From positions 1-64,000 of the forward strand of contig NZ_LIPG01000008.1 of assembly GCF_001905505.1 (NCBI RefSeq): a DNA stretch of 64,000 bases, read 5' to 3'. The notes beneath the pieces were generated by a model that worked only from the letters and a program-made list of their open reading frames with translations, had not been told where the DNA came from and did no database searches. This stretch comes from Streptomyces sp. CB02058 (GTDB lineage: Bacteria > Actinomycetota > Actinomycetes > Streptomycetales > Streptomycetaceae). The position numbers and the translations under genes are program-made. The stretch's first letter is position 1. Each line of letters begins with the position of its first letter. Positions 53,693-62,866 of this stretch are shown one piece after another.

Positions 53693-54910
53693 ATGGCTCA
53701 TGGTCAGAGCGGTCCGGCGGCCCGTGGCGTACCGGCGGCGGTGGGAGCAGCGGAATCGGCGATGGGCGCCCGGCTGGGCCGGGAGTGCCTGTACGTCCCG
53801 TCGTGCCGGCTGGGCCTCTACGTGGCGCTCCGTCACTGGTGCGAACCGGGCGGCAGGATCCTCATGTCCCCCGTCAACGACGACGTCATCCTCTTCGTCG
53901 TGCTCGCCGCCGGGCTGCGGCCCCTCCAGGCGCCCCTGTCCGCGACGGACGGCTCGATCGACCCGGACGCCGTGCCCGAATCCGTGTGGCAGGACCTCTC
54001 GGCCGTCCTCACGACCAATCTGTACGGCAACCCCGACCCGGCGGGCAGGCTGCGCGAGCGCTGCGACCGTCTCGGGATCCCCCTGATCGAGGACGCCGCG
54101 CACGCCATCGGCAGCGCGTCGGACGGACGGCCGGTCGGCACCTTCGGGGACGCGGCGGTCTTCAGCCTCTCCAAGCACGTCGGCGCGAAGGCGGGAGGGT
54201 TCCTCGCCGTCGCCGACCCGGCGCTGCGCGCACCGCTGGAGCGGGCCCGGGACGCGCTGCTGGACCCGGCCCGGCTCACCGCCGAACTCGCCTACGCCGT
54301 ACGCCCGTACGCGGAGTCGGCGGTGCGCGGGCTGCGGCTGGCGCCCGCCGCGTGGTGGGCGCTGCGCCGTCTCGGCCTCCAGGAACGGGAGGAGATCCGG
54401 ATGCCGTTGAGACCCGCCGAGCTGCGCGGCGCGCTCGGCACCGCGCCCTCGCTGACCGGCTTCCACTCCTGGGTGCGCGTCGACATGCACGACTACCGCA
54501 CCGCCCCCGGCCGGCTCCGCTCCCGCCGCGTCGGACGCCTGCTGGGCCGGATCGACGAGCGGCTCGCCGCGCACCGCACGGGCACCGAGCGGCTCCTCAC
54601 GACCCGCTGGGCGGCCCCGGCCCGCGCCGGCGCGCCCGTACAGCCGCTGTTCCGGGTGCCGTTGCTGGTGGCCGACCGGGACGCGGCCGTCGCCGCCCTC
54701 GCCCGCCACCGGATCACCGTCGGCTATCTCTACGACCCGCCGCTCGACACCTACGCGGGCGAGGCGTTCACCGACCCGTCACCCTCCCCCGGCAACGCCG
54801 CCTGGTTCGCCCGGCACGCCCTGCCCGTGGACCCGCTGCGGGCCGGTCCCGTCATCGGCGTCCTGGAGGCGGCGGGCGCCGAACCCGCGGGAGAGCTGCC
54901 CGGTGGCTGA
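53693..54910 (+). CDS. DegT/DnrJ/EryC1 family PLP aminotransferase
   Basis: A 405-residue fold-type I aminotransferase of the sugar-aminotransferase family. The start is the ATG at 53693 after GGGGGGAA; upstream frame would cross the sigI terminator. The PLP ring Asp134 (IPLIEDAAHAIG) and Schiff-base Lys161 (FSLSKHVGAKAGGF) are present; the lysine loop is two to three residues shorter than in classical members. The region 225-290 is unusually Arg/Leu-rich. It should make an amino sugar or act on a related keto substrate. It overlaps the flippase gene by eight bases. Confidence 0.88.
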   Translation: MAHGQSGPAARGVPAAVGAAESAMGARLGRECLYVPSCRLGLYVALRHWCEPGGRILMSPVNDDVILFVVLAAGLRPLQAPLSATDGSIDPDAVPESVWQDLSAVLTTNLYGNPDPAGRLRERCDRLGIPLIEDAAHAIGSASDGRPVGTFGDAAVFSLSKHVGAKAGGFLAVADPALRAPLERARDALLDPARLTAELAYAVRPYAESAVRGLRLAPAAWWALRRLGLQEREEIRMPLRPAELRGALGTAPSLTGFHSWVRVDMHDYRTAPGRLRSRRVGRLLGRIDERLAAHRTGTERLLTTRWAAPARAGAPVQPLFRVPLLVADRDAAVAALARHRITVGYLYDPPLDTYAGEAFTDPSPSPGNAAWFARHALPVDPLRAGPVIGVLEAAGAEPAGELPGG

Positions 54911-57023
54911 CACCGCCAGAGCGGGCCCGCCGAGGACGCAGGCCGCCCCCGCCCCCGCTCCGGAGGGCGCGAGCGGCGACTCGATGTTCCGCAACGCCTA
55001 CGCCCTGATGCTCTCCACCGGCGTCTCCGCCGCCCTCGGTCTCGGCTTCTGGCTGGTCGCCGCCCGCTACTACACCGAGGAGGCCGTCGGCCAGGGCTCC
55101 GCCGCCATCGCCGCGATGCGGCTCCTCGCCTCGGTCACCGCCACCACGATGATCGGCGCCGTCGTCCGCTACGTGCCCCGCGCCGGGCGCGCCACCGGTT
55201 CGCTCGTCGCGGTCACGTACCTCGCGAGTTCCGTCGTCGTCACGCTCGTCAGCGTGGTCTTCCTGCTCACCCTGGCCCTGTGGGGGGACTCGTACGCGCC
55301 GCTCGGCACACTCTCCGCCGGGCTGGTCTTCACCGGCTCCTGCGTCGCCTGGGCGATCCTGACCCTCCAGGACGGGGTGCTGACGGGACTGCGCAAGGCC
55401 GTCTGGGTGCCCGTCGGCAACGCGGTGTTCTCCCTCGGCAAGCTGCTGCTCCTCGCCGCGTTCGCGACCGCCCTGCCCGTCCTGGGGGTCTTCGTCTCCT
55501 GGGCCGCCGCCATCGCCCTGTCCGTGCTGCCGCTCGGCTGGCTGGTCTTCCGCCGGCTGATCCCGCGCCAGGCCGGTGCCGACCGGGACCGCGAACCGCC
55601 CGGGCTGCGGGAGATCGGACGCTTCCTGGCCGGTGACTCGGTCGGCGCGCTCTTCAGCCTCGCGATGATCAACCTGCTGCCCGTGATGGTGGCCGTCCGC
55701 TTCGACGCCGCCCACAACGGCTTCTTCTACATCGCCTACACCGTCGGCGGGACCATGGAGTTCATGGCCATCAACATGGCCTCCTCCCTCACGGCGCACG
55801 CCTCGCACAGCCCGGGCCGCCTGGCCGAGGGCGTACGGGGAGCGCTGCGGCGCATGGCGGTCCTGCTCGTCCCGGTCGTCCTCGTGCTGGTCCTCTTCGC
55901 GCCGTACATCCTCGCCCCCTTCGGCGAGGACTACGCGGCCCACGGCACCCTGGTGCTGCGGCTGCTGGCCGCCGCCGCCCTCCCCCGGGTCCTGGTCGAG
56001 CTGTACATCGGGGTACTCCGGGTGCAGGGCCGCACCGGTGCGCTGGCCGTCCTCCAGGGCGCGATGTGCGCCCTGGTGCTGGGGAGCGCGGCCCTGCTGC
56101 TCGGCCCGCTGGGGATCGCCGGGGCCGGCTGGGCGATGCTGCTCGCGATGACGGCGGTGGCGACCGCGTCCGCCCTGGGCCTGCGCTCCGCGCTCACCGG
56201 CCGGCCCCTGTGGGGTGTGCGGCGGCCGGCCCGGGGAGGCGAGGAGTTCGGGACCGACTGGGCCAGGCTCGCGGCGCAGCGCACCCGGGACCGGCGGGCG
56301 CAGGCCTACGAGGCGGACCGGACCTCCGACACGGTGTATTCGCGGGCCCACGACACGGTGACGCCCGCCTTCGGCCTGCCGGTGCACGGGCCCGCGGCCC
56401 CGCACGCTCCCGTGGCGTCCGCCGCGGCGGCCCGGTGGCTGTGGGGGCTGCTCGGGCTCGCGGCCGCGCTGTTCTGGGTGCCGTTGGCACGGGCGGCGGA
56501 CGTCGGCACGGGCCGGCTGAGCGGTGCGGAGCTGGTCGACGCGCTGCCGCCGGTCACCGTGACCGCCGGGGTGCTCATGGTCGTCGTCCACAGCGCGGCC
56601 GTCGCCCTGCACAGGCCCCGCCCGGCGCTGCTCGGCTCGGCCCTGCTGGTGACCGTCGCCGCTCTGCACTCCGCACCGCTGCTCCTCGGCATCCGGCCGG
56701 CCGCCGCCTCGCCGGAGTGGCACGGGACGCTCGCCGACTTCCTCGCCGGGGCCGCCGGGCTCGACTCCCCCTCCGGGGTGCTGCGGGTCCTGCCCTTCGC
56801 GCTCCAGCTGCTCTGCCTGGCGCTGGCCGCGGTCCTGCTGCGGACCGCGGGAGCGCACTGGCGGGCCACGGCGTCCGTGGTGTGGGTGCTCGCGGTCGCG
56901 GGCTGGGCGGCGCAGGACGCCTTCGCCTGGGCCGGACTGCCCGTGTCCGGAGCGCTGTCGGCGGCCACGGCGGTGGCGTACGGGGTGCGTGGGTGGGTCA
57001 GCGGCCGGGCACCGGCTGCTTGA
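54903..57023 (+). CDS. Wzx/MATE-like polysaccharide flippase with extra C-terminal membrane domain
   Basis: A 706-residue membrane protein. Residues about 25-440 form a polysaccharide-flippase domain with 12 or so helices (SMFRNAYALMLSTGVSAALG, ARYYTEEAVGQGSAAIAAMR, FFYIAYTVGGTMEFMAINMA). A polar linker (about 445-505, rich in Arg and Asp) leads to a second membrane domain of about six helices (505-700) that normal Wzx proteins lack. GTG start inside the end of the aminotransferase gene. The 3' end overlaps that of the opposing GH26 gene by 26 bases. Confidence 0.85.
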   Translation: MADTARAGPPRTQAAPAPAPEGASGDSMFRNAYALMLSTGVSAALGLGFWLVAARYYTEEAVGQGSAAIAAMRLLASVTATTMIGAVVRYVPRAGRATGSLVAVTYLASSVVVTLVSVVFLLTLALWGDSYAPLGTLSAGLVFTGSCVAWAILTLQDGVLTGLRKAVWVPVGNAVFSLGKLLLLAAFATALPVLGVFVSWAAAIALSVLPLGWLVFRRLIPRQAGADRDREPPGLREIGRFLAGDSVGALFSLAMINLLPVMVAVRFDAAHNGFFYIAYTVGGTMEFMAINMASSLTAHASHSPGRLAEGVRGALRRMAVLLVPVVLVLVLFAPYILAPFGEDYAAHGTLVLRLLAAAALPRVLVELYIGVLRVQGRTGALAVLQGAMCALVLGSAALLLGPLGIAGAGWAMLLAMTAVATASALGLRSALTGRPLWGVRRPARGGEEFGTDWARLAAQRTRDRRAQAYEADRTSDTVYSRAHDTVTPAFGLPVHGPAAPHAPVASAAAARWLWGLLGLAAALFWVPLARAADVGTGRLSGAELVDALPPVTVTAGVLMVVVHSAAVALHRPRPALLGSALLVTVAALHSAPLLLGIRPAAASPEWHGTLADFLAGAAGLDSPSGVLRVLPFALQLLCLALAAVLLRTAGAHWRATASVVWVLAVAGWAAQDAFAWAGLPVSGALSAATAVAYGVRGWVSGRAPAA

Positions 57024-58122
57024 ACCAGTCGTCCTGTCCCGCCGTGCGGTAGCCCTCCAGGCCAGGACCGTCGTCGACCGTGAGGTCGCAGCCCTCGCCC
57101 GGCACCGCCCTGTTCCAGTGCACCAGCGCCTTGGCCCCGGGCATGGTCCGCGCCACCTCCGGGATCGCCTCGTACCACTCGCGCTGGCGGTCCTCGTCCG
57201 CCGGATCGGGCACCGTGGCGAACTCGGCGAACATCAGCGGCTTCTCGGCACTGATGTGGGTGCGCAGCCAGTCGTAGGCCGGCCGCTGGCTTCGGTCGAA
57301 GTCCTTCCAGTCCGTGGTGTCGTGGCAGGTGAAGTAGTTGTACTGGTCCATGCCGATCCAGTCGACGTAGTCGTCGCCCGGGTAGAGCCGCTCGAAGAGC
57401 TTCCCCGACGCGAGGTAGCCGGACACCGTCCACACCCACACCACGTTGTCCACACCGAGCTCCTCGAAGCGGTCGCGGAGGTGGCGGTAGGCGGCGACGT
57501 ACTCCTCGGGTGTGCCCGCGTCACCGACCCGGGCGTCGACCTCCTGGTCGAAGGAGAAGAAGACCCGCTTCCCGTACGCCTTGATGCGCCGCGCCTGCGG
57601 GTCGATGATCTCGCGGTCGTACTCCCCCGACGCGATCCTCGCCCAGCCGAGCTGGTCCTCCGTCCAGTTCGCGTGGTGGGGCTCGCGCCAGACCGTGGAC
57701 TCCCAGGCCAGCATCAGCAGCCGGTCCCTGCCGAGGATCTGCTCGTCGGGGGTCAGGAGCTGTCCGTCGAGCTCCGTGCCCGACATGTCGTGGTAGGTGT
57801 ACAGGAGGTCGAGCTTCCGGCCTATCTTCTTCTCGAACGCGTACACCGCGTCCTTCAGCGAGCCGTTCTCCGCGTATGGCACATAGGCGCCCCACCAGGC
57901 TCCGCACGGTGGGACCAGGGTCTTCGTCGGGGCGCACGTACCGCCGGGAACCGGGCCGGTGGCGGCGTCGGCGGGGAGCTCGCCTGCGGAGGGCACCCGC
58001 CCGTCCGCCTCCTCGGACGACGGGGTGCCGAACCAGGCGAGCAGGCCCGTCAGCAGGGCGGCGACGACCACCAGGGCGAGCACCCGAGCCGTACGCGTGC
58101 GCGGGGTGCGGTGGCGGGTCAC
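56998..58122 (-). CDS. Membrane-anchored GH26-type glycoside hydrolase
   Basis: A 374-residue protein: N-terminal anchor helix at residues 13-31, short Ser/Glu/Pro-rich linker, then a TIM barrel resembling GH26 beta-mannanases. Putative acid/base Glu194 is in VFFSFDQEVDAR and nucleophile Glu300 in PLMFAEFATV. VVWVWTVSGYLASGKLFERLYPG and DDYVDWIGMDQYNYF are the GH26-typical strand segments between them. Three or more Cys (CAPTKTLVPPC) lie before the barrel. The GTG start overlaps the stop of the small membrane gene. It may trim or remodel the polymer made by the cluster; mannan as substrate is only a family-based guess. Confidence 0.85.
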   Translation of the reverse strand: MTRHRTPRTRTARVLALVVVAALLTGLLAWFGTPSSEEADGRVPSAGELPADAATGPVPGGTCAPTKTLVPPCGAWWGAYVPYAENGSLKDAVYAFEKKIGRKLDLLYTYHDMSGTELDGQLLTPDEQILGRDRLLMLAWESTVWREPHHANWTEDQLGWARIASGEYDREIIDPQARRIKAYGKRVFFSFDQEVDARVGDAGTPEEYVAAYRHLRDRFEELGVDNVVWVWTVSGYLASGKLFERLYPGDDYVDWIGMDQYNYFTCHDTTDWKDFDRSQRPAYDWLRTHISAEKPLMFAEFATVPDPADEDRQREWYEAIPEVARTMPGAKALVHWNRAVPGEGCDLTVDDGPGLEGYRTAGQDDWFKQPVPGR

Positions 58123-58541
58123 CGGCGCCTCACGGGTGTCGGCCCGGTCCGCTCGACGGCACCCCGGGTGGCGGCGGGCAGCGGAAGCCCGGGGAGGGCG
58201 GCGGCGAGGGTGGTGAGCGCGGCGAGCACCACCAGGAACGACGTTCCCGAGAAGCGCTCCACGAGGAAGAGCGCGGTGGCCGCGAGGACGCCCAGGGAGA
58301 GCCCGAGCGGCGCGGCGAGCGCCGCCGCTTCGAGGCGGGCCCCCGGCCTGAGCGGGCCCTGCTGCGGATACAGCAGGGCGAGCCCGGGGCCGAAGCAGAC
58401 GAAGAGGAGCACGGGTGCCCAGCGCAGGGGCGCTCCTCCCGGCAGCGCGGTCGCGGCGAGCGCCACCCACCCGGAGAGCGCCAGGGCGGCTCTGGTCCGG
58501 ATCTGCCTGGCGGGGAACGCCGGTTGCCGGTTCTGGGACAC
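58119..58541 (-). CDS. Small hydrophobic membrane protein, unrecognised
   Basis: A 140-residue protein with about four hydrophobic segments (AALALSGWVALAATALPGG, WAPVLLFVCFGPGLALLY, AAALAAPLGLSLGVLAATALFLVE, SFLVVLAALTTLAAALPG). GTG start after AGGAAGG. It overlaps the GH26 gene by four bases and follows the large membrane protein gene by 42. No family is recognised. It may be an accessory subunit of the polymer assembly machinery. Confidence 0.75.
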   Translation of the reverse strand: MSQNRQPAFPARQIRTRAALALSGWVALAATALPGGAPLRWAPVLLFVCFGPGLALLYPQQGPLRPGARLEAAALAAPLGLSLGVLAATALFLVERFSGTSFLVVLAALTTLAAALPGLPLPAATRGAVERTGPTPVRRR

Positions 58542-58583
58542 GTCGCTGCCTTCCTGTTCCGGGTTCTGCCGTTCGGTCGGGCC

Positions 58584-60485
58584 TCAGGGGCTGTCGTAGC
58601 GGAGCACCACGCCGTGTCCGGTGCGCTCGACGACGCGGAACAGCGGAGAGGCGGTGAGGTCCCTGGTCAGCCGTGCGAAGCCGCCGGGGGGCAGCAGCCC
58701 TTCTCCGGCGGTGTAGATGTCCTGGGTGGGCGTGAGGATGACGTAGGCCGTGGTGCCGGCCGGCAGCCTGGACGACAGATAGCCCGCCGGGTCCTCGAGC
58801 ATCTCGGTGTTCTCGGGCAGCTCCTGCTCGGCGAAGAACCAGTGTTCGAGCTGGTCGTAGCGGTGCAGCGCCTGCGGGAAGGAGCCCGTGGTGGCCAGGA
58901 TCAGCGATCCTTCCGGGGCGCTGTCGAGGGTCCGGGTGACGAGCGCGGTCTCCGCGGGCGGGGTGTAGTTCATCCGCTCCTTGCCGTAGTAGGACGGCAT
59001 GAAGCCCGCCGCCAGCGCGATCAGCGCCACCGGGAGCCCGATCGCGCAGGCCCTGCGCACGGCGGGACGCACCCGGTGCGCCCCGAGTCCCCCGGCCGCG
59101 GGCACGAGCGCGGCGGCGGCGAAGAACGCGGCGCCGGGCAGCGCGAACAGATAGACCCGGAAGAGCATTTCTCCGCCGTAGTCGTTGACGGCGAACAGGG
59201 GTACGGGGGCGAGCGAGGCCAGCAGCAGCGGCAGGGAGCTGTGCACCAGGCGGCGGCGCAGCAGGAGGGCCGTTCCTGCGAGTGCGGCGAGGGCCAGCAC
59301 CATGAGGATGTTCGCCCGTCCCGCGAGCTCGGGTCCCGCCCCGGTGAGCTCGCCCGCGTATCCCGCGCGGGAGTTCTGGGTGAGCCGGCCGAGCGAGTCG
59401 CGCAGGGTGCCCAGGGTCTCCATGAACAGCGGGCGGCCCATGGTGAGGTCCCATGCCAGCATGAGCAGCACGGCCACGGCGAGGAGCCCGGGGTTGCGGT
59501 AGCGGCGGGTGAGGCAGAGGGCGAGCAGGGTGACGCAGAGCATCACCGGGGTCAGCTGGTGCACCGCGTTCACGGCGAGGATCAGCGGGGCGAGGACCAC
59601 CACGCACACCGCACGCTGCCGGGTGCCGGTGGGCGGCGGGACCGCCGCCGCGGCCGGGTCGAGATACGCGCGCGAGCGCAGCCTCCCCGCCGAACCGGGC
59701 CGCACGAAGTGCCGTACGGCCACGGTGAGTACGGCGAGATGGAGGAGGAAGGCGAGGCCCTGCGGGGCGAGGTAGTCCTGCCCCACCCAGTTGGCGAGCT
59801 GGAAGATCCAGACGGCGGTCCAGACGAGGCGCCAGTCCTCGCTGAAGGTGCGGTAGAGGAGGACCAGGACGGGCATCATCAGCAGGCCGAGGACGATGGG
59901 TGCCCAGTTCAGGAAGGCGGCGGCGCTCTCGGCACCGAAGGCGCGGACGAGACCTGCGTTGAGCGTGAAGAAGCCGGGCCACTGGTCGTACGCCGACATG
60001 TTGCCGGACAGGCCCTCGCCCGGGCGCAGTTCGCCGTTGGCCAGCAGATGGTTGATCACGGCGTCGTGCTTGGAGGCCCAGGGGTAGCGCTCGGAGTCGT
60101 AGAGCACGGCGGGGACGCCCTTGAGGGCCATCAGCAGACCGGCGCAGTGGAGCGCGGGCCACCACGGGGCCGTGCCCGCGCGGCGGAGGCCGACCAGGAA
60201 GCCGAAGGTCAGGACGAGCAGGGAGAGGTAGTAGGTGAGGGGCAGCCGGTCCAGGAGGCCGTACTCCCCCATCGAGCGGAAACCGATGTGCGGCAGCGAG
60301 AGGGTCCAGAGCCCGGCTGCCAGGAGTAACGGCAGCCAGGACAGCAGCGACTGGAGCCCCGGAGCACCGGGAAGGCCGCGGGCCGCCTTCCCGGGTGCGG
60401 CGCCCGGCGGCCGGCCGGGGGGCGGCACCGGCCCGGCGCTCCCTCCGGCGTCCCCCTTGACCGGCACGGGCACATGCTGTGGCAC
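58584..60485 (-). CDS. Large polytopic membrane protein, possible GT-C-type transferase
   Basis: A 633-residue protein with about 12-14 helices from residue 48 to 490, then a soluble C-terminal domain (about 500-633: MNYTPPAETALVTRTLDSAPEGSLILATTG). In the first periplasmic loop it has LYDSERYPWASKHDAVINHL, an acidic motif like those of lipid-linked sugar transferases of GT-C fold. Starts at GTG with GGGGGGAG seven bases upstream. No named family can be given; it may be the polymerase or main-chain transferase of the cluster. That is inference from topology and location. Confidence 0.8.
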   Translation of the reverse strand: MPQHVPVPVKGDAGGSAGPVPPPGRPPGAAPGKAARGLPGAPGLQSLLSWLPLLLAAGLWTLSLPHIGFRSMGEYGLLDRLPLTYYLSLLVLTFGFLVGLRRAGTAPWWPALHCAGLLMALKGVPAVLYDSERYPWASKHDAVINHLLANGELRPGEGLSGNMSAYDQWPGFFTLNAGLVRAFGAESAAAFLNWAPIVLGLLMMPVLVLLYRTFSEDWRLVWTAVWIFQLANWVGQDYLAPQGLAFLLHLAVLTVAVRHFVRPGSAGRLRSRAYLDPAAAAVPPPTGTRQRAVCVVVLAPLILAVNAVHQLTPVMLCVTLLALCLTRRYRNPGLLAVAVLLMLAWDLTMGRPLFMETLGTLRDSLGRLTQNSRAGYAGELTGAGPELAGRANILMVLALAALAGTALLLRRRLVHSSLPLLLASLAPVPLFAVNDYGGEMLFRVYLFALPGAAFFAAAALVPAAGGLGAHRVRPAVRRACAIGLPVALIALAAGFMPSYYGKERMNYTPPAETALVTRTLDSAPEGSLILATTGSFPQALHRYDQLEHWFFAEQELPENTEMLEDPAGYLSSRLPAGTTAYVILTPTQDIYTAGEGLLPPGGFARLTRDLTASPLFRVVERTGHGVVLRYDSP

Positions 60486-60611
60486 GGTGCGACTCCCCCC
60501 ACGGATGTGGTCGCGGCCGTCACGCCGCTGTCCCCTTAAGCGAAGTATAGGAATGTGCTTCGGCTTTGTGGCGCTCTCGCCGGTTTCTCCGTGCTGCCGC
60601 GACGCACCGGA

Positions 60612-61472
60612 TCAGCCCGCGAACTCCGGACCCCGCACCGCGGCCCGGGCCCTGCGGTACCACCGCCACCCCACGGTCGGAGGGGCGTCGGGGAACGGGG
60701 CCACCCGGGCGCCCCGGCCCGCCATCCAGCGCTCGACGTCCCGCACGGTGTGGCTCCGGCGCAGGATCAGCCGTGCGATCCGGAACGGCTCGTCCCCGGC
60801 GGAGCTCAGCGCGTGCCGGACGGCCACCGCGCTCTCGTAACCGGCGGCCCGTGCGGCACGGCGCACGCGCGGGCTGTTGTAGCCGTGCGGATAGGCGAGA
60901 TGGGTCACCTCGTGGCCCAGCACGTCCTCCAACGCCACTCTGGAGTCGGTGAGTTCGGCCCGGAGTGCCGGGCCGGACAAGGTGTCCAGCTGGGCGTGGG
61001 TGACGGTGTGGGCGCCCACCTCCATGCCGTACTGCTCCAGCAGCGGGGCCTGCCGGAGGCTCATCATCGGCGCGGGCGGCAGAAGGCTGCCGCCCGCCCG
61101 GGTCAGCGCCCCGGTGGTCAGATAGGCGGTGGCGGGCATCGAACGCCCGGCGAGCGCCTCCGCCGTCGCACCCGGCAGATCGGCGAAGCCGTCGTCGAAG
61201 GTGAGGACGACGGGGCGCTCCGGCAGCGGCTCGCGTCCCACGAGATGGGCGACGAGGGCGCTGAGCGGGACGGGCGTACGGCCGCCCGCGGCGATCGCGT
61301 CCAGCTGGGCGGCGAACGACCGTGGCGTGACGGTGAACTCGGCGATCCAGTCCGGCGGATCGTCCATCACGGCGTGGTAGAGCAGCACCGGAATCCGGGA
61401 TGCCGCCCCCGGCCCTCCGGGCCTGCCGGGTCCGAAGGGGCTTCCGGACGCGTCCGGTCCGCGCGGGCTCAT
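60612..61472 (-). CDS. Polysaccharide deacetylase (carbohydrate esterase 4)
   Basis: A 286-residue NodB-homology enzyme. TFDDGF at residues 91-96 supplies the catalytic base and metal Asp; His155 and His159 (AHTVTHAQLD) are metal ligands; the C-terminal motif LAYPHGYNSPRVRRAARAAG follows. There is no signal peptide, so it may act in the cytoplasm or be exported by another route. The first 25 residues are Gly/Pro-rich. It overlaps the GT2 gene by ATGA, so the two are co-translated, suggesting N-deacetylation of the sugar chain being built. Confidence 0.92.
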   Translation of the reverse strand: MSPRGPDASGSPFGPGRPGGPGAASRIPVLLYHAVMDDPPDWIAEFTVTPRSFAAQLDAIAAGGRTPVPLSALVAHLVGREPLPERPVVLTFDDGFADLPGATAEALAGRSMPATAYLTTGALTRAGGSLLPPAPMMSLRQAPLLEQYGMEVGAHTVTHAQLDTLSGPALRAELTDSRVALEDVLGHEVTHLAYPHGYNSPRVRRAARAAGYESAVAVRHALSSAGDEPFRIARLILRRSHTVRDVERWMAGRGARVAPFPDAPPTVGWRWYRRARAAVRGPEFAG

Positions 61473-62845
61473 CTCCCCTCCCCCGGACGTGCCGCGCCGC
61501 GGAGGGCCAGCCGGGCGCGTACGTATCCGAGGGGGCCGTACAGCAGTCCGCGCCGCTCAAGACGGGACAGATGCCGGGGCCACGGGTAGGTGTACGCACC
61601 GTGCGCACCGGGAACACCCGCGCGCCCGCCCGCGCCGTCGGCCCGTGGCGCCGTCATCGCCCGGGCATGGGCGAGGCCGCGGGGCAGCCGGGCCAGGAGG
61701 GGCGGCAGCAGTGCCGGCCTGCGGACCAGGAGCGCGGTGAGGCAGGCGGTGAGCCCGGCGCCGTAGCCGTACGCCTGCCCGCACAGGTCGCCCCAGCGCT
61801 CCCGGTGGTGGTGCCAGACGATCGCGTCCGGGGTGTAGAGCAGCGGATGGCCCTCGGCGAGCAGCCGCACGAAGGCGTAGAGGTCGTCGCCGCCCCTCGC
61901 GGGGGTTCCGGTGCCGGTGGCCGGGTCGAAGCCGCCGACCGCCCTCAGCGGACCCGCCCGGAAGGCCATGTTGGCTCCGGAGCCGAAGCGTCCGGCGGTG
62001 AAGGGGAAGAGCGGCTCGTCGGCAGGCGGGTGCGCGGGGTCGTACCGGCGCGCGGCGAACCCCTTGGCGAAACCGCCGTGGCTCTCCAGCAGGATCTGCG
62101 CCGGGGTGCTGAGCCTGGCGGGCAGGATCAGCCCCGTGACACAGGCCAGCCCGGGGTCCTCGCCGAAGGGCAGAGTGAGGGCGCTGAGCCAGTGCGGGTC
62201 GGCGATGACGTCGTCGTCGGTGAAGGCGAGGACGTCGGCCCCGGCGACGGCGACCCCCCTGTTGTGCGCGGCGGCCAGCCCCGGCACCGGCTCCCGCACG
62301 TAGCGCACGCCCCGCCCCGCGTACGCCGACGAGACGAGATCGCGGGTGGCGGTGGTGGCCGGGGCGTTGTCGACGACCACGACGTCGAAGTCCGGGTGGT
62401 CCTGCGCGAGCAGCGAATCGAGGGCGCGGGCGAGCTGCTCGGGGCGCTCGCGGGTCGCCACGACGACCGTGGCGCGGGGGATGTCCCCTCGTCGGGCGTC
62501 CGCGCCCCGTGCGTCCCCGGTCGGCCCGTCCCCGGCAGGCTCACCGGGCGGCGCCAGCTCGTCCGCGGCCTGCCTGGCCAGGACGGAGGCCGGGTCCTCG
62601 CCCTTGCGGACCCGCCCGACGACCGTGCCGACCGGCCGCCCCCGCAGCCGCACGAGGGCGAAGACCCGCAGGTCGTCGCCGTCCCTCGGGGCGTCCTCCA
62701 GGGGCGGGCCGCCGGGTGCGGGGGCGATCCGCACACCCGAGCCGTCCCGCGCGTCGAGCTCCAGCTCGGCCACGGCCAGTCCCACGAGCCGGCCGATGCC
62801 GGGTAACCGCGCTGCGCTGTCGGCCTGTTCGTTCCCGTACGGCAT
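61469..62845 (-). CDS. GT2 family glycosyltransferase with unusual N-terminal region
   Basis: A 458-residue enzyme. Residues about 1-95 form an unfamiliar alpha/beta module (LVGLAVAELELDARDGSGV, DDLRVFALVRLRGRPVGTVVG, DPASVLARQAADEL) followed by a Pro/Gly/Asp linker. The GT2 domain starts near 122 (RATVVVATRERPEQLARAL) with VVVDNAPATTATRDLV, the DxD site LAFTDDDVIADPHWL and GGDDLYAFVRLL. There is no clear membrane helix. ATG start after GGGGGGA. It overlaps the deacetylase gene. Confidence 0.9.
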   Translation of the reverse strand: MPYGNEQADSAARLPGIGRLVGLAVAELELDARDGSGVRIAPAPGGPPLEDAPRDGDDLRVFALVRLRGRPVGTVVGRVRKGEDPASVLARQAADELAPPGEPAGDGPTGDARGADARRGDIPRATVVVATRERPEQLARALDSLLAQDHPDFDVVVVDNAPATTATRDLVSSAYAGRGVRYVREPVPGLAAAHNRGVAVAGADVLAFTDDDVIADPHWLSALTLPFGEDPGLACVTGLILPARLSTPAQILLESHGGFAKGFAARRYDPAHPPADEPLFPFTAGRFGSGANMAFRAGPLRAVGGFDPATGTGTPARGGDDLYAFVRLLAEGHPLLYTPDAIVWHHHRERWGDLCGQAYGYGAGLTACLTALLVRRPALLPPLLARLPRGLAHARAMTAPRADGAGGRAGVPGAHGAYTYPWPRHLSRLERRGLLYGPLGYVRARLALRGAARPGEGR

Positions 62846-62866
62846 CCGGTCCCCCCGGTCGCGACG

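Noticed and set aside
56998..60165. A single 1055-codon frame joining the GH26 gene to sequence upstream
   Set aside because: The upstream two thirds is antisense-frame Arg/Pro-rich translation of the large and small membrane protein genes. The real GH26 start is the GTG at 58122, overlapping the previous stop.
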